DNA from: Bacillota bacterium
Lineage (GTDB): Bacteria; Bacillota; Dethiobacteria; Dethiobacterales; Dethiobacteraceae
NCBI GenBank assembly: GCA_012841735.1
Contig: DUUE01000149.1
Coordinates: 1 to 13,636, forward strand
Length of the DNA: 13,636 bases
Direction: 5' to 3'
Part shown: in pieces, positions 5,371 to 12,812 of the stretch
How the letters are laid out: every line of letters starts with the position of its first letter
Numbering within the stretch: the stretch's first letter is position 1
Position numbers and translations under genes: made by a program
Notes under the pieces: generated by a model
Told to the model about the DNA's origin: nothing
Database searches by the model: none
Seen by the model: only the letters and a program-made list of their open reading frames with translations

Positions 5371-6330
5371 ATGCGGTTTGCCCATAAACCTGTCCTGTTG
5401 CGGGAAACAATTGCTGTGCTCAACCCGCAGCCGGGTGAGATTTTTGTGGACTGCACAGTTGGCGGCGGCGGCCACAGCCGGGAAATAGCGGCCAGAATCA
5501 TGCCCGGCGGCCGGTTAATTGCCATTGACAGGGATGAAGATGCCCTGCAGGCCGCCAGGGAAAACCTCGCGCCCTGGCTGGATGCGATTACATTTGTGAA
5601 GCGTAATTTTGCCGACCTGCAGGCCGTCCTTGCGGAACTTGCCGTGCCGGCTGTGGACGGAGTTTTGCTGGATGTGGGTGTTTCCAGTCACCAGCTGGAT
5701 GAAGATGAACGGGGTTTTTCTTACCATGCGGATGCCCGCCTGGACATGCGCATGGACAAAGACAGTCAGGTAACGGCCCGGGACCTGGTAAACGGGCTTA
5801 CTGCGCCTGAACTTGCGCGTATTATCCGTGATTTCGGGGATGAACTGTGGGCGCAGCGTATTGCCCGGTTTATTGTCGCCAGGCGGGAAAAAGAAGGCCC
5901 CATTGAAACCACGGGGCAACTGGTGGAAATAATTAAAGCGGCTATTCCCGCCAGGGCCAGGCGCCACGGCCCCCACCCGGCGCGTCGCACCTTCCAGGCT
6001 CTGCGGATCGCTGTCAACGATGAACTGGGAGCCTTGGAAAAAGCCGTGCATGAGGCGCTTGACTGCCTGCACCCGGGAGGCCGGCTGGCCGTAATTACTT
6101 TTCATTCCCTGGAAGACAGGATTGTAAAAAAAATCTTGGCCAATGCCGCTGCGGGCTGTGTCTGCCCGCCGGGACTGCCCCAGTGTGTCTGCGGCAAAAA
6201 GCCGCTGGTAAAAATACTGACAGGCAAGCCCGTCAGGGCGCAGGCTGCAGAACTGGCGGACAACCCGCGTGCCCGCAGTGCCAAATTGCGCGCGGCGGTA
6301 AAAGTTCTAAACGGGAGAAAGGGTGAATAG
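5371..6330 (+). CDS. rsmH: 16S rRNA (cytosine1402-N4)-methyltransferase RsmH
   Basis: RsmH (formerly MraW) uses S-adenosylmethionine to methylate N4 of C1402 in the 16S rRNA decoding centre. The sequence shows HKPVLLRETI, the cofactor loop DCTVGGGGHS (27-36), LLDVGVSSHQLDEDERGFS and RLDMRMD. It also shows FQALRIAVNDEL, TFHSLEDRIVK, the cysteine-bearing CVCPPGLPQCVCGKKP and the terminal NPRARSAKLR. All are family blocks. ATG 5371 gives 319 residues and the usual N-terminus just before HKPVLL. GTGAGGA (5354-5360) lies 10 bases upstream. The in-frame ATG at 5323 is one base after the mraZ stop. It would add 16 residues unlike the family and has a poor binding site, but translational coupling from mraZ keeps it possible. 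Confidence 0.95.
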   Translation: MRFAHKPVLLRETIAVLNPQPGEIFVDCTVGGGGHSREIAARIMPGGRLIAIDRDEDALQAARENLAPWLDAITFVKRNFADLQAVLAELAVPAVDGVLLDVGVSSHQLDEDERGFSYHADARLDMRMDKDSQVTARDLVNGLTAPELARIIRDFGDELWAQRIARFIVARREKEGPIETTGQLVEIIKAAIPARARRHGPHPARRTFQALRIAVNDELGALEKAVHEALDCLHPGGRLAVITFHSLEDRIVKKILANAAAGCVCPPGLPQCVCGKKPLVKILTGKPVRAQAAELADNPRARSAKLRAAVKVLNGRKGE

Positions 6331-6332
6331 AG

Positions 6333-6704
6333 TTGATAGTAGCAAAAAGAAGCAATCCAGGCTGGCAACAGGAAGAAGTAACGCGTCCCCGGAAGGCGGT
6401 GCGCCCGCAGCCCAGGCTGACTGTTGCCTGGAAAGTAAAAATGCTGTCTTTTGTTCTGGCTTGTGCGCTGGTGTCTATCGCCCTGCTCTCTCATTTTCTT
6501 ACCGTGATTGATCTTTCCAGGCAGGTTGAGTCGGCTGCGGCGGAACTGGCTGCTTTACAGGAAGAAAGCAAACATTTAGAATTGGAGATAGCGGCACTGC
6601 GCGCTCCCGAACGGGTGGAGGCCAAAGCCTATGAACTGGGTATGCAGTACCCGGGGCGTGACCAGATGATCATCCTGAAAGCCGAGGCCCGGCAAGAGGA
6701 ATGA
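6333..6704 (+). CDS. ftsL: Cell division protein FtsL
   Basis: FtsL is a bitopic membrane protein that joins DivIC/FtsB and DivIB/FtsQ to activate septal peptidoglycan synthesis. The 123-residue product has a basic cytoplasmic N-terminus (1-36), one membrane helix at about 37-59 (MLSFVLACALVSIALLSHFL) and a heptad-rich coiled coil at about 60-92. A tail follows with the ERVEAKAYELGMQYP block, typical of FtsL and septum-formation initiators. Sequence is poorly conserved in this family, so the call rests on topology and position between rsmH and the PBP. The start is TTG 6333, two bases after the rsmH TAG, with AAGGGTGA (6318-6325) upstream. GTG 6323 belongs to another frame. Confidence 0.9.
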   Translation: MIVAKRSNPGWQQEEVTRPRKAVRPQPRLTVAWKVKMLSFVLACALVSIALLSHFLTVIDLSRQVESAAAELAALQEESKHLELEIAALRAPERVEAKAYELGMQYPGRDQMIILKAEARQEE

Positions 6705-6761
6705 ATGACACATTTTTCTTTTTCTCCTAATTATATATGGCTGCAGCTCCGGGAGGGTTAG
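6705..6761 (+). other. 18-codon mini-ORF between ftsL and the PBP gene (possible coupling leader)
   Basis: ATG 6705 directly follows the ftsL TGA and has AGAGGA (6695-6700) 4 bases upstream. It encodes MTHFSFSPNYIWLQLREG and stops at TAG 6759-6761, two bases before the TTG start of the PBP gene. The Shine-Dalgarno GGGAGGG of the PBP gene (6751-6757) lies inside it. The peptide resembles nothing I know. Its likely role, if translated, is to carry ribosomes from ftsL to the PBP start. It could equally be chance. Confidence 0.4.
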
Positions 6762-6763
6762 CT

Positions 6764-8869
6764 TTGAACAGGCAAACGATATCCTATATCACTGTGAAAA
6801 AAAGACTAATCTTCCTTTTCTTTTGTATGGCACTGGCTGTGGCCGCCCTGATTGTGCGCCTGGGTTACCTGCAGCTGGTGCGGGCTGCGGAACTGCAGAG
6901 CCTGGCCTGGGAACAGTGGACGCGCAGCAATCTTGTCCGTGCCCAGCGCGGGGACATTTTGGACCGTAACGGGAAACTGCTGGCCGGCAGTGCCAGTGCG
7001 CTGTCCATTCTGGCCCGTCCCAGGCAGGTGGAAAACAAGGAGGCGGCTGCGCGCCTGCTTGCCCCCATCCTGGAGGTGGAAGAAGAGCGCCTGCTGGAAT
7101 TGCTGCAGAAGCCGGCAGATTCGGTTTATTTAAAACGAAAAGTGGACGCAGATATTGCCCAGGAAATCCGCAAGCTGGAAATCGCAGGGCTTTATTTTAC
7201 CCCGGAACCAAAACGCTATTATCCCAACGGCAATCTGGCATCCCAGTTGCTCGGATTTGTGGGCATTGATGAAGGCCTGGCCGGCCTGGAAAACCAGTAT
7301 GAAAAGGAATTAAAGGGACAGGACGGGCGCATTGAACTGGAAACGGACGGCAAAGGGCACAGGGTGCCCCAGGGTGTGCAGCAGTTTATCCCCGCCGTGG
7401 AGGGGATGGATATGGTGCTCACCGTCGACCAGAATATCCAGTATATTCTGGAACGGGAAATGGACCGTGTCATGGAGGAGTCAGCGCCCAAAGGCATTGT
7501 TGCCATTGCCATGGATCCCAAAACGGGTGAAATACTGGGTATTTCCGGCAAGCCGGATTTTGACCCCAATAGTTACGCGGACTACCCGCAGGAAAACTGG
7601 AAACTGACACCCATCACCAATACTTTTGAGCCGGGGTCCACTTTTAAGCTGGTAACACTGTCGGCCGCCCTGGAGGAAGGGCACTTCCACGCGGAAGAAG
7701 GCTTTTTCTGCAGAGGTTTTGCCACTGTGGCCGGCACAACCATCGGCTGCTGGACCCGCGGGCGCGGCGGTCACGGAGCGTTGGATTTCACGCAGGTGGT
7801 GCTCGGGTCATGCAACCCCGGCTTTATTGAGCTGGGAGACAGGGTCGGCGCCGACAAACTGATGGAGTATATTAAAGCTTTCGGTTTTGGACAAAAAACC
7901 GGCATTGATGTGATCGGCGAAGGAACCGGTATTTTGTTTTCACCGGAGCAGTACGGCCCGGTGGAAGCCGCCACCACCGCCTTCGGCCAGGGGGTTTCAG
8001 TTACCCCCATTCAGCAGGCCGTGGCTGTCTGTGCCATGGTTAACGGCGGCTACCTGATGAAGCCGTATGTTGTCAGGGAAATGCGTGACAGCGAGGGCAA
8101 TGTGAGGAAAAATGAGCCACAGGTGGTCCGGCGGGTGATTTCGGAGGCAACATCGGCGGAAATCAAGCGGATTATGGAACTTGTGGTGCGGGAAGGCAGC
8201 GGCAAAAACGCCTACCTGGAAGGCTACCGTTTTGGCGGCAAAACGGGGACGGCGCAGAAGGTGGCCGGCGGCCGCTATCTTGACGGGGAAAATATTCTTT
8301 CCTTTGTCGGCTTTGCCCCGGTGGAAGACCCGAGAATAGTGCTTTATATTGCGGTGGACGCACCTCAAACCGGGCCCCAGTGGGGGTCCCAGGTTTCCGC
8401 TCCCATGTTCAGGCGGATGATGGAGAGTATGCTGAAGTATATGAACATCCCGCCTTCCACCACGCCGACGGAAACAGTTCCCGGACTGGTGGAAGTGCCG
8501 GACCTGACAGGTCGCATCCTGGATGAGGAGACCAGCAACCTGCTGGATACGGCGGGGCTTTTGGTGCGTTATGTGGGCGAAGGCAGCACAGTGCTCAACC
8601 AGACGCCGAAGGCGGGCGCCAAAGTGCCGCTGCAAACAACTGTGCTTGTCTATCTGGGCGGAATGGAAACGGATGACGGTGTTCTTGTCCCCGATTTAAG
8701 CGGAAAAAGTATGCGTGAAGCCGGCGAAGTCCTTGGCTGGCTCGGGCTGCGCCTGAACAGCAGCGGTTCCGGCGTGGCTGTAAGCCAGAACCCGGAGGCC
8801 GGCACCAAAGTGGCAAAAAACAGCATAGTTTACGTGGAGTTTGCCGCTCCCGGCGAGGAAGAACGGTAG
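6764..8869 (+). CDS. Class B penicillin-binding protein with two PASTA domains (FtsI/PBP2B/SpoVD type)
   Basis: This septal or spore-septum D,D-transpeptidase cross-links peptidoglycan outside the membrane. The 701 residues show, in order, a cytoplasmic stub with a membrane anchor (about 10-35, LIFLFFCMALAVAALIV) and the dimerisation/pedestal domain with RGDILDRNGKLLA. The transpeptidase domain has all three motifs: STFK with catalytic Ser292 and Lys295, SCN (349-351) and KTG (493-495). Two PASTA repeats sit at about 576-632 and 640-695. Two PASTA domains and about 700 residues resemble PBP2B more than Bacillus SpoVD, which has one. Only one such gene lies here, so it may serve division, sporulation or both. 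I chose TTG 6764 because GGGAGGG (6751-6757) stands 6 bases upstream. ATG 6737 in frame has no binding site. Confidence 0.95.
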   Translation: MNRQTISYITVKKRLIFLFFCMALAVAALIVRLGYLQLVRAAELQSLAWEQWTRSNLVRAQRGDILDRNGKLLAGSASALSILARPRQVENKEAAARLLAPILEVEEERLLELLQKPADSVYLKRKVDADIAQEIRKLEIAGLYFTPEPKRYYPNGNLASQLLGFVGIDEGLAGLENQYEKELKGQDGRIELETDGKGHRVPQGVQQFIPAVEGMDMVLTVDQNIQYILEREMDRVMEESAPKGIVAIAMDPKTGEILGISGKPDFDPNSYADYPQENWKLTPITNTFEPGSTFKLVTLSAALEEGHFHAEEGFFCRGFATVAGTTIGCWTRGRGGHGALDFTQVVLGSCNPGFIELGDRVGADKLMEYIKAFGFGQKTGIDVIGEGTGILFSPEQYGPVEAATTAFGQGVSVTPIQQAVAVCAMVNGGYLMKPYVVREMRDSEGNVRKNEPQVVRRVISEATSAEIKRIMELVVREGSGKNAYLEGYRFGGKTGTAQKVAGGRYLDGENILSFVGFAPVEDPRIVLYIAVDAPQTGPQWGSQVSAPMFRRMMESMLKYMNIPPSTTPTETVPGLVEVPDLTGRILDEETSNLLDTAGLLVRYVGEGSTVLNQTPKAGAKVPLQTTVLVYLGGMETDDGVLVPDLSGKSMREAGEVLGWLGLRLNSSGSGVAVSQNPEAGTKVAKNSIVYVEFAAPGEEER

Positions 8870-8897
8870 AGGGTGAAGTAAACTTCACCCCCTTTTT
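8869..8897 (+). terminator. Intrinsic terminator between the PBP gene and murE
   Basis: GGGTGAAG (8871-8878) pairs with CTTCACCC (8883-8890) around a TAAA loop. Two more C's and T5 (8893-8897) follow. It starts immediately after the PBP stop codon (8867-8869). The stem is perfect, but the T tract is short, so termination may be partial. Confidence 0.75.
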
Positions 8898-8916
8898 GTC
8901 AGTGGGCAGAACATGT

Positions 8917-8943
8917 GTGACAAATTGCTGTGGGGGGTATAAT
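8917..8943 (+). promoter_or_regulatory. Candidate promoter in front of murE
   Basis: A perfect -10 TATAAT (8938-8943) has GTGACA (8917-8922) upstream, five of six bases matching the -35 consensus, but the spacer is only 15 bases. Transcription would begin near 8950, the first base of the murE ATG, giving a nearly leaderless message. The TATAAT also lies in the spacer between a G-rich Shine-Dalgarno-like stretch and the start codon, so it may be coincidental. Confidence 0.4.
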
Positions 8944-8949
8944 AGCAGG

Positions 8950-10479
8950 ATGAAAACGCTTGCCCAGCTCGTCGGTTGTCTGCTGCATGCGGAGGTCCTG
9001 GGCCCCCGGGAGCGGCCTGTCAGCGGGATTTGCTACCATTCGTCCCGCGTGCGGCCGGGATCTTTGTTTGTCTGCCTGCCCGGCACACGTTCCCATGGCA
9101 AGCGTTATGTGGCGGAAGCCGTGGCGGCAGGTGCCACCGCAATTGTTACCGATCTGGATGATGTGGATGCCGGCGATGCCACGGTGGTGCGCGTGCCCGA
9201 CACGCGCCTGGCACTGGCGCTGCTGGCCGCCTGTTATTATGATTATCCTTCCCGTGACCTGGTTCTGACCGGGGTGACGGGAACAAACGGCAAAACAACC
9301 ACCACCCACCTGATTGATGCCCTGCTGCAGAGTGCCGGTGCAGCCACCGGCTTAATCGGCACAGTCAATTACCGTATCCGCGGCGAGGAATACCCTTCCC
9401 TGGCCACAACACCCGAGGCCTCCGATCTCCAGTTTTACCTGCATAAAATGAAGGAAGCCGGTGTTACCCATGCAACCATGGAAGTTTCCTCCCATGCGCT
9501 GGCCTGGTACCGTACCATCGGCTGCGATTTTGATACAGTGGTGCTTACCAATATTACGGAGGACCATCTCGATTTTCACCGGACTTTTGAGCATTACCTG
9601 GCCAGCAAAAGCAGGCTCTTTGCCTGGCTGGGTTCCATGCCGGCCAAGGGGGGCAGGATGAAAAGGGCGGTGCTGAACGGCGACGATCCCAACTGGCGGC
9701 AGCTTGCCGCCCAGACACCTGCGGAAGTCCTGCTTTACGGGCTCTCCAGGCATTGCCACCTGCGGGCGTCAAATATCCGTGTGACCAGGGAAGGCGTGCG
9801 TTTCCGCCTGGACACACAGCAGGGAGGCCTGACCCTGCAACTGAAAATGACCGGCCTTTTTTCCGTGTATAACGCCCTGGCGGCCATTGCCGTGGGACTT
9901 TTGGAAGGCCTGGGCCTGGGGCATATTAAAGCCGTGCTGGAAGAGGTCACGGGGGTGCCGGGGCGCTTTGAACTGATTGATGCGGGCCAGGATTTCACCG
10001 TCATTGTCGATTATGCCCATACGCCGGACGGCCTGGAAAATATCCTGCGGGCGGTGCGGGAATTTGCCCGCGCCCGGGTGCTGACCGTCTTTGGCTGCGG
10101 GGGAGAAAGAGACCGCAGCAAAAGGCCGTTAATGGGAGAAGTGGCCGGCATGTACAGCGACTTTTGCATTGTTACCTCCGACAATCCGCGCGGTGAGGAT
10201 GAATGGGAGATTATCGCCGAAATCCTGCCGGGACTGCAGAAGGAGAAAACAAAACGTGAATATGCGGTCGTGACCGACCGCAGAAAAGCCATTGAACATG
10301 CGCTGCAAATGGCCCGTCCCGGCGATGTGGTGGTAATTGCCGGGAAAGGGCATGAAACATACCAGGTATTCCGTGATTACAGTATTCCCTTTGACGACCG
10401 GCAGGTCGTCCGGGAATGGTTGCAGAGGAGTCGGACACATCATGGAGATGAACTGCAGGGCGGTGGCGGCAGCCGTTAA
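8950..10479 (+). CDS. murE: UDP-MurNAc-tripeptide synthetase MurE (meso-diaminopimelate-adding)
   Basis: MurE adds the third stem-peptide residue to UDP-MurNAc-L-Ala-D-Glu in the cytoplasm, using ATP. The 509 residues show the N-terminal uridine-binding domain (SRVRPGSLFVCLPGTRSHG) and the ATP loop GVTGTNGKTTT (108-118). The central block ATMEVSSHAL and the Mur ligase C-terminal domain with DYAHTPDGLENIL also appear. DNPR (411-414) is the motif that selects meso-diaminopimelate over lysine, which predicts an A1-gamma-type wall. ATG 8950 gives the family N-terminus MKTLAQLVGCLL. The only Shine-Dalgarno-like signal is GGGGGGT at 8932-8938, 11 bases away. In-frame starts upstream would cross the terminator region and have no better site. 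It ends 38 bp inside murF. Confidence 0.96.
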   Translation: MKTLAQLVGCLLHAEVLGPRERPVSGICYHSSRVRPGSLFVCLPGTRSHGKRYVAEAVAAGATAIVTDLDDVDAGDATVVRVPDTRLALALLAACYYDYPSRDLVLTGVTGTNGKTTTTHLIDALLQSAGAATGLIGTVNYRIRGEEYPSLATTPEASDLQFYLHKMKEAGVTHATMEVSSHALAWYRTIGCDFDTVVLTNITEDHLDFHRTFEHYLASKSRLFAWLGSMPAKGGRMKRAVLNGDDPNWRQLAAQTPAEVLLYGLSRHCHLRASNIRVTREGVRFRLDTQQGGLTLQLKMTGLFSVYNALAAIAVGLLEGLGLGHIKAVLEEVTGVPGRFELIDAGQDFTVIVDYAHTPDGLENILRAVREFARARVLTVFGCGGERDRSKRPLMGEVAGMYSDFCIVTSDNPRGEDEWEIIAEILPGLQKEKTKREYAVVTDRRKAIEHALQMARPGDVVVIAGKGHETYQVFRDYSIPFDDRQVVREWLQRSRTHHGDELQGGGGSR

Positions 10480-11830
10480 CGGCAGCATACTGCAGGCAGG
10501 CAGTGAACGCAATATCCGCCGTTTTGTCATTGATTCACGGCTTGCAGCCGACGGAGATTTCTTCGTCCCCCTGAAGGGGGAGCATACCGACGGACATTAT
10601 TATGTGCGGCAGGCGGCGCAAAACGGCGCCATCGGCTGCTTTGTCAGCCGTGACTTTACCGGCCCGCCGCCCCCGGGAATGTTTGTCATTGCCGTTGACG
10701 ATACACTGACAGCCCTGCAGCAGGCGGCGGCTGCCTACCGCCGGCGTTTTACCCTGCCGGTGGTGGGGGTGACAGGTTCTGTGGGCAAAACCACCACCAA
10801 GGACATGATTGCCGCCGTTTTGTCCGCCAGGCTGCGAACTTTGAAAACGGAAGGCAATCTGAACAATGAAATCGGACTGCCGCTCATGCTGACCCGCCTG
10901 GAAGCGGAGACGGAAGCGGCAGTGCTGGAAATGGGCATGAGCGGTTTCGGGGAAATAGCCCGGTTGGCTGCCCTGGCGGGTCCGACTGTAGGTGTGATTA
11001 CCAATATCGGCGAGTCCCATCTGGAAATGCTGGGCTCCAGGGAAGGTATTGCCAGGGCAAAAAGCGAACTCCTGGCGGCCTTGCCGCCGGAAGGGGCCGC
11101 CGTGGTGAACGGAGATGAGCCGCTGCTTTTGCCCCACATTAAAAATTTACCATGCCCGGTAGTTACTTTTGGCTTTGGCCGGGCTGCCACTGTCCGCTGC
11201 CGCGGGGCGGAGGGGACGGGCGGACGCAAAAATGTCCTCATAGAGCAGGACGGCTACCCGCTCCTGCGGCTTAGGCCGCCGCTGCCGGGCAGGCATAATG
11301 TGTACAATCTCCTGGCGGCTGTGGCCGTGGGCAGGCTGCTGCAGCTGAACGATGATGAGATCAGGTCCGGCCTGGCCGGGCTGCAGCCGACAGCCATGCG
11401 GCAGGAAATCATTACCCTGCCGGGAGGCATCCATCTTATCAATGACGCCTATAATGCCAGCCCCACATCCATGGCCGCCGCCCTGGACCTTTTGCAGGAA
11501 CTCTCCGGCGGCGCAGGCAGGATTGCCGTCCTGGGCGATATGCTGGAACTGGGAGAGATGGAGGAAGAAGGGCACCGGCAGGTGGGAAGGCTGGCGGCGG
11601 AGAGCGGTTTAAAGGCGCTGCTTGTCCTGGGTGAGCGCGCCGCCTGGATTGCCCGGGGGGCAAAGGAAGCCGGTATGGCGGAGGGGAATATTTACCACTC
11701 CGCCTCGCATGCCGCTGCGGCCGGCCTGCTGCAAAGACTGGCACAGCGGGGTGATTATGTCCTGCTGAAAGGCTCACGGGGGATGCGCATGGAAAAAGTG
11801 CTGCAGCTGTTGCAGGAGGAAGAAGTATGA
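10442..11830 (+). CDS. murF: UDP-MurNAc-tripeptide:D-Ala-D-Ala ligase MurF
   Basis: MurF completes the cytoplasmic pentapeptide precursor by attaching D-Ala-D-Ala with ATP. The 462-residue product has the MurF N-terminal domain (FVIDSRLAADGDFFVPLKGEHTDGH) and the ATP loop VTGSVGKTTTK (110-120). The metal/substrate block LNNEIGLPLMLTRL, the AVLEMGMSGFGEI motif and the C-terminal INDAYNASPTSM are all typical of MurF. ATG 10442 gives the expected N-terminus. AGAGGAG (10424-10430) lies 11 bases upstream inside murE. The reading frames overlap by 38 bp, so translation is probably coupled. Longer in-frame openings upstream lie wholly within murE and are not plausible. It overlaps mraY by four bases (ATGA). 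Confidence 0.96.
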   Translation: MEMNCRAVAAAVNGSILQAGSERNIRRFVIDSRLAADGDFFVPLKGEHTDGHYYVRQAAQNGAIGCFVSRDFTGPPPPGMFVIAVDDTLTALQQAAAAYRRRFTLPVVGVTGSVGKTTTKDMIAAVLSARLRTLKTEGNLNNEIGLPLMLTRLEAETEAAVLEMGMSGFGEIARLAALAGPTVGVITNIGESHLEMLGSREGIARAKSELLAALPPEGAAVVNGDEPLLLPHIKNLPCPVVTFGFGRAATVRCRGAEGTGGRKNVLIEQDGYPLLRLRPPLPGRHNVYNLLAAVAVGRLLQLNDDEIRSGLAGLQPTAMRQEIITLPGGIHLINDAYNASPTSMAAALDLLQELSGGAGRIAVLGDMLELGEMEEEGHRQVGRLAAESGLKALLVLGERAAWIARGAKEAGMAEGNIYHSASHAAAAGLLQRLAQRGDYVLLKGSRGMRMEKVLQLLQEEEV

Positions 11831-12789
11831 ATCTGTCATTGCTACTAACTGCACTGATTGCTTTTCTCACCGGACTGGTGCTGGCTCCGGTCTGCATTAC
11901 CCTGTTGCGCAAGCTGGCTTTTGGCCAGCAGATACGGGAAGAGGGCCCGCGCCGGCATTTCAAAAAAGCCGGGACTCCCACCATGGGAGGCGTAATCTTT
12001 CTGGCAGCTGCATTGCCCGCCATTCTGCTTTTTGCTCCGCGGGACCTGCCCCTGCTGCTTGTGCTATTTCTCATGCTGGGAAACGGCCTTGTCGGCTTTA
12101 TTGACGACTATCTAAAAGTGGTAAAAAAGCAGTCCCTGGGACTGAAAGCGCGCAGTAAGCTTTTGGGGCAGGTTATTACCGTGCTGGTTTTTTATGCCGC
12201 CTGGCACCTGGGCGGCATGTCCGATACCGTCCTGCGGGTCCCGTTTACTGACTGGTCTTTTGATTTGGGGGTTCTGTATCCCTTTTTCCTGCTTTTTTTT
12301 GTCCTGGGCTTTACCAATGCGGTAAACCTGACGGACGGCGTGGACGGACTGGCCGGTGGCACGGCCATTTTGGCCCTGCTTGCCTACCTGCTGGTTGCCG
12401 TGCGGCAGGAAGCGTTTTCCCTTGCCCACTACAGTGCGGCCATGATCGGTGCGGTCTTTGCTTTTCTCATCTATAATCTTCACCCGGCCCGTGTTTTTAT
12501 GGGGGACGTGGGGGCACTGGCATTGGGCGGCGCCCTGGCCGCCCTGGCGGTGCTGACAAAAACGGAATTATATTTACTGATTATCGGCGGTGTTTTTGTG
12601 ATAGAAACTTTTTCCGTCATTATCCAGGTGCTTGTCTTTCAAAGTACAGGCAAGCGGGTTTTTCGCATGAGCCCGCTGCATCACCATTATGAGCTGGGCG
12701 GTTACAGTGAATGGCGCGTGGTTACAGGGTTCTGGGCGGTAGGTTTTATCCTGGCCGTCATCGGCTTGCTGCAGCTGGGCGCCTTATAA
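11827..12789 (+). CDS. mraY: Phospho-MurNAc-pentapeptide translocase MraY
   Basis: MraY transfers phospho-MurNAc-pentapeptide from UDP to undecaprenyl phosphate, forming lipid I at the inner face of the membrane. The product is 320 residues with about ten hydrophobic helices. It carries the family residues GPRRHFKKAGTPTMGG, the catalytic FIDDYLKV with Asp93-Asp94, NAVNLTDGVDGLAGG (164-178), MGDVGALALGG and the MraY-specific HHHYE (285-289). The ATG overlaps the murF stop as ATGA. AGGAGGA (11814-11820) precedes it. The length matches Bacillus MraY closely. Confidence 0.97.
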   Translation: MNLSLLLTALIAFLTGLVLAPVCITLLRKLAFGQQIREEGPRRHFKKAGTPTMGGVIFLAAALPAILLFAPRDLPLLLVLFLMLGNGLVGFIDDYLKVVKKQSLGLKARSKLLGQVITVLVFYAAWHLGGMSDTVLRVPFTDWSFDLGVLYPFFLLFFVLGFTNAVNLTDGVDGLAGGTAILALLAYLLVAVRQEAFSLAHYSAAMIGAVFAFLIYNLHPARVFMGDVGALALGGALAALAVLTKTELYLLIIGGVFVIETFSVIIQVLVFQSTGKRVFRMSPLHHHYELGGYSEWRVVTGFWAVGFILAVIGLLQLGAL

Positions 12790-12812
12790 GCAGAGCGGAA
12801 GGAAGAAAGCAT

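Noticed and set aside
7997..8635. Long minus-strand open frame opposite the PBP gene
   Set aside because: It is an antisense shadow of the transpeptidase and PASTA region, with low-complexity His/Arg-rich translation and no evident ribosome binding site.
8896..8949. N-terminal extension of murE
   Set aside because: It would begin within the terminator T tract, and the added residues are unlike MurE N-termini.
10337..10441. N-terminal extension of murF
   Set aside because: The extension is wholly inside murE in another frame, has no family similarity and no better ribosome binding site than ATG 10442.
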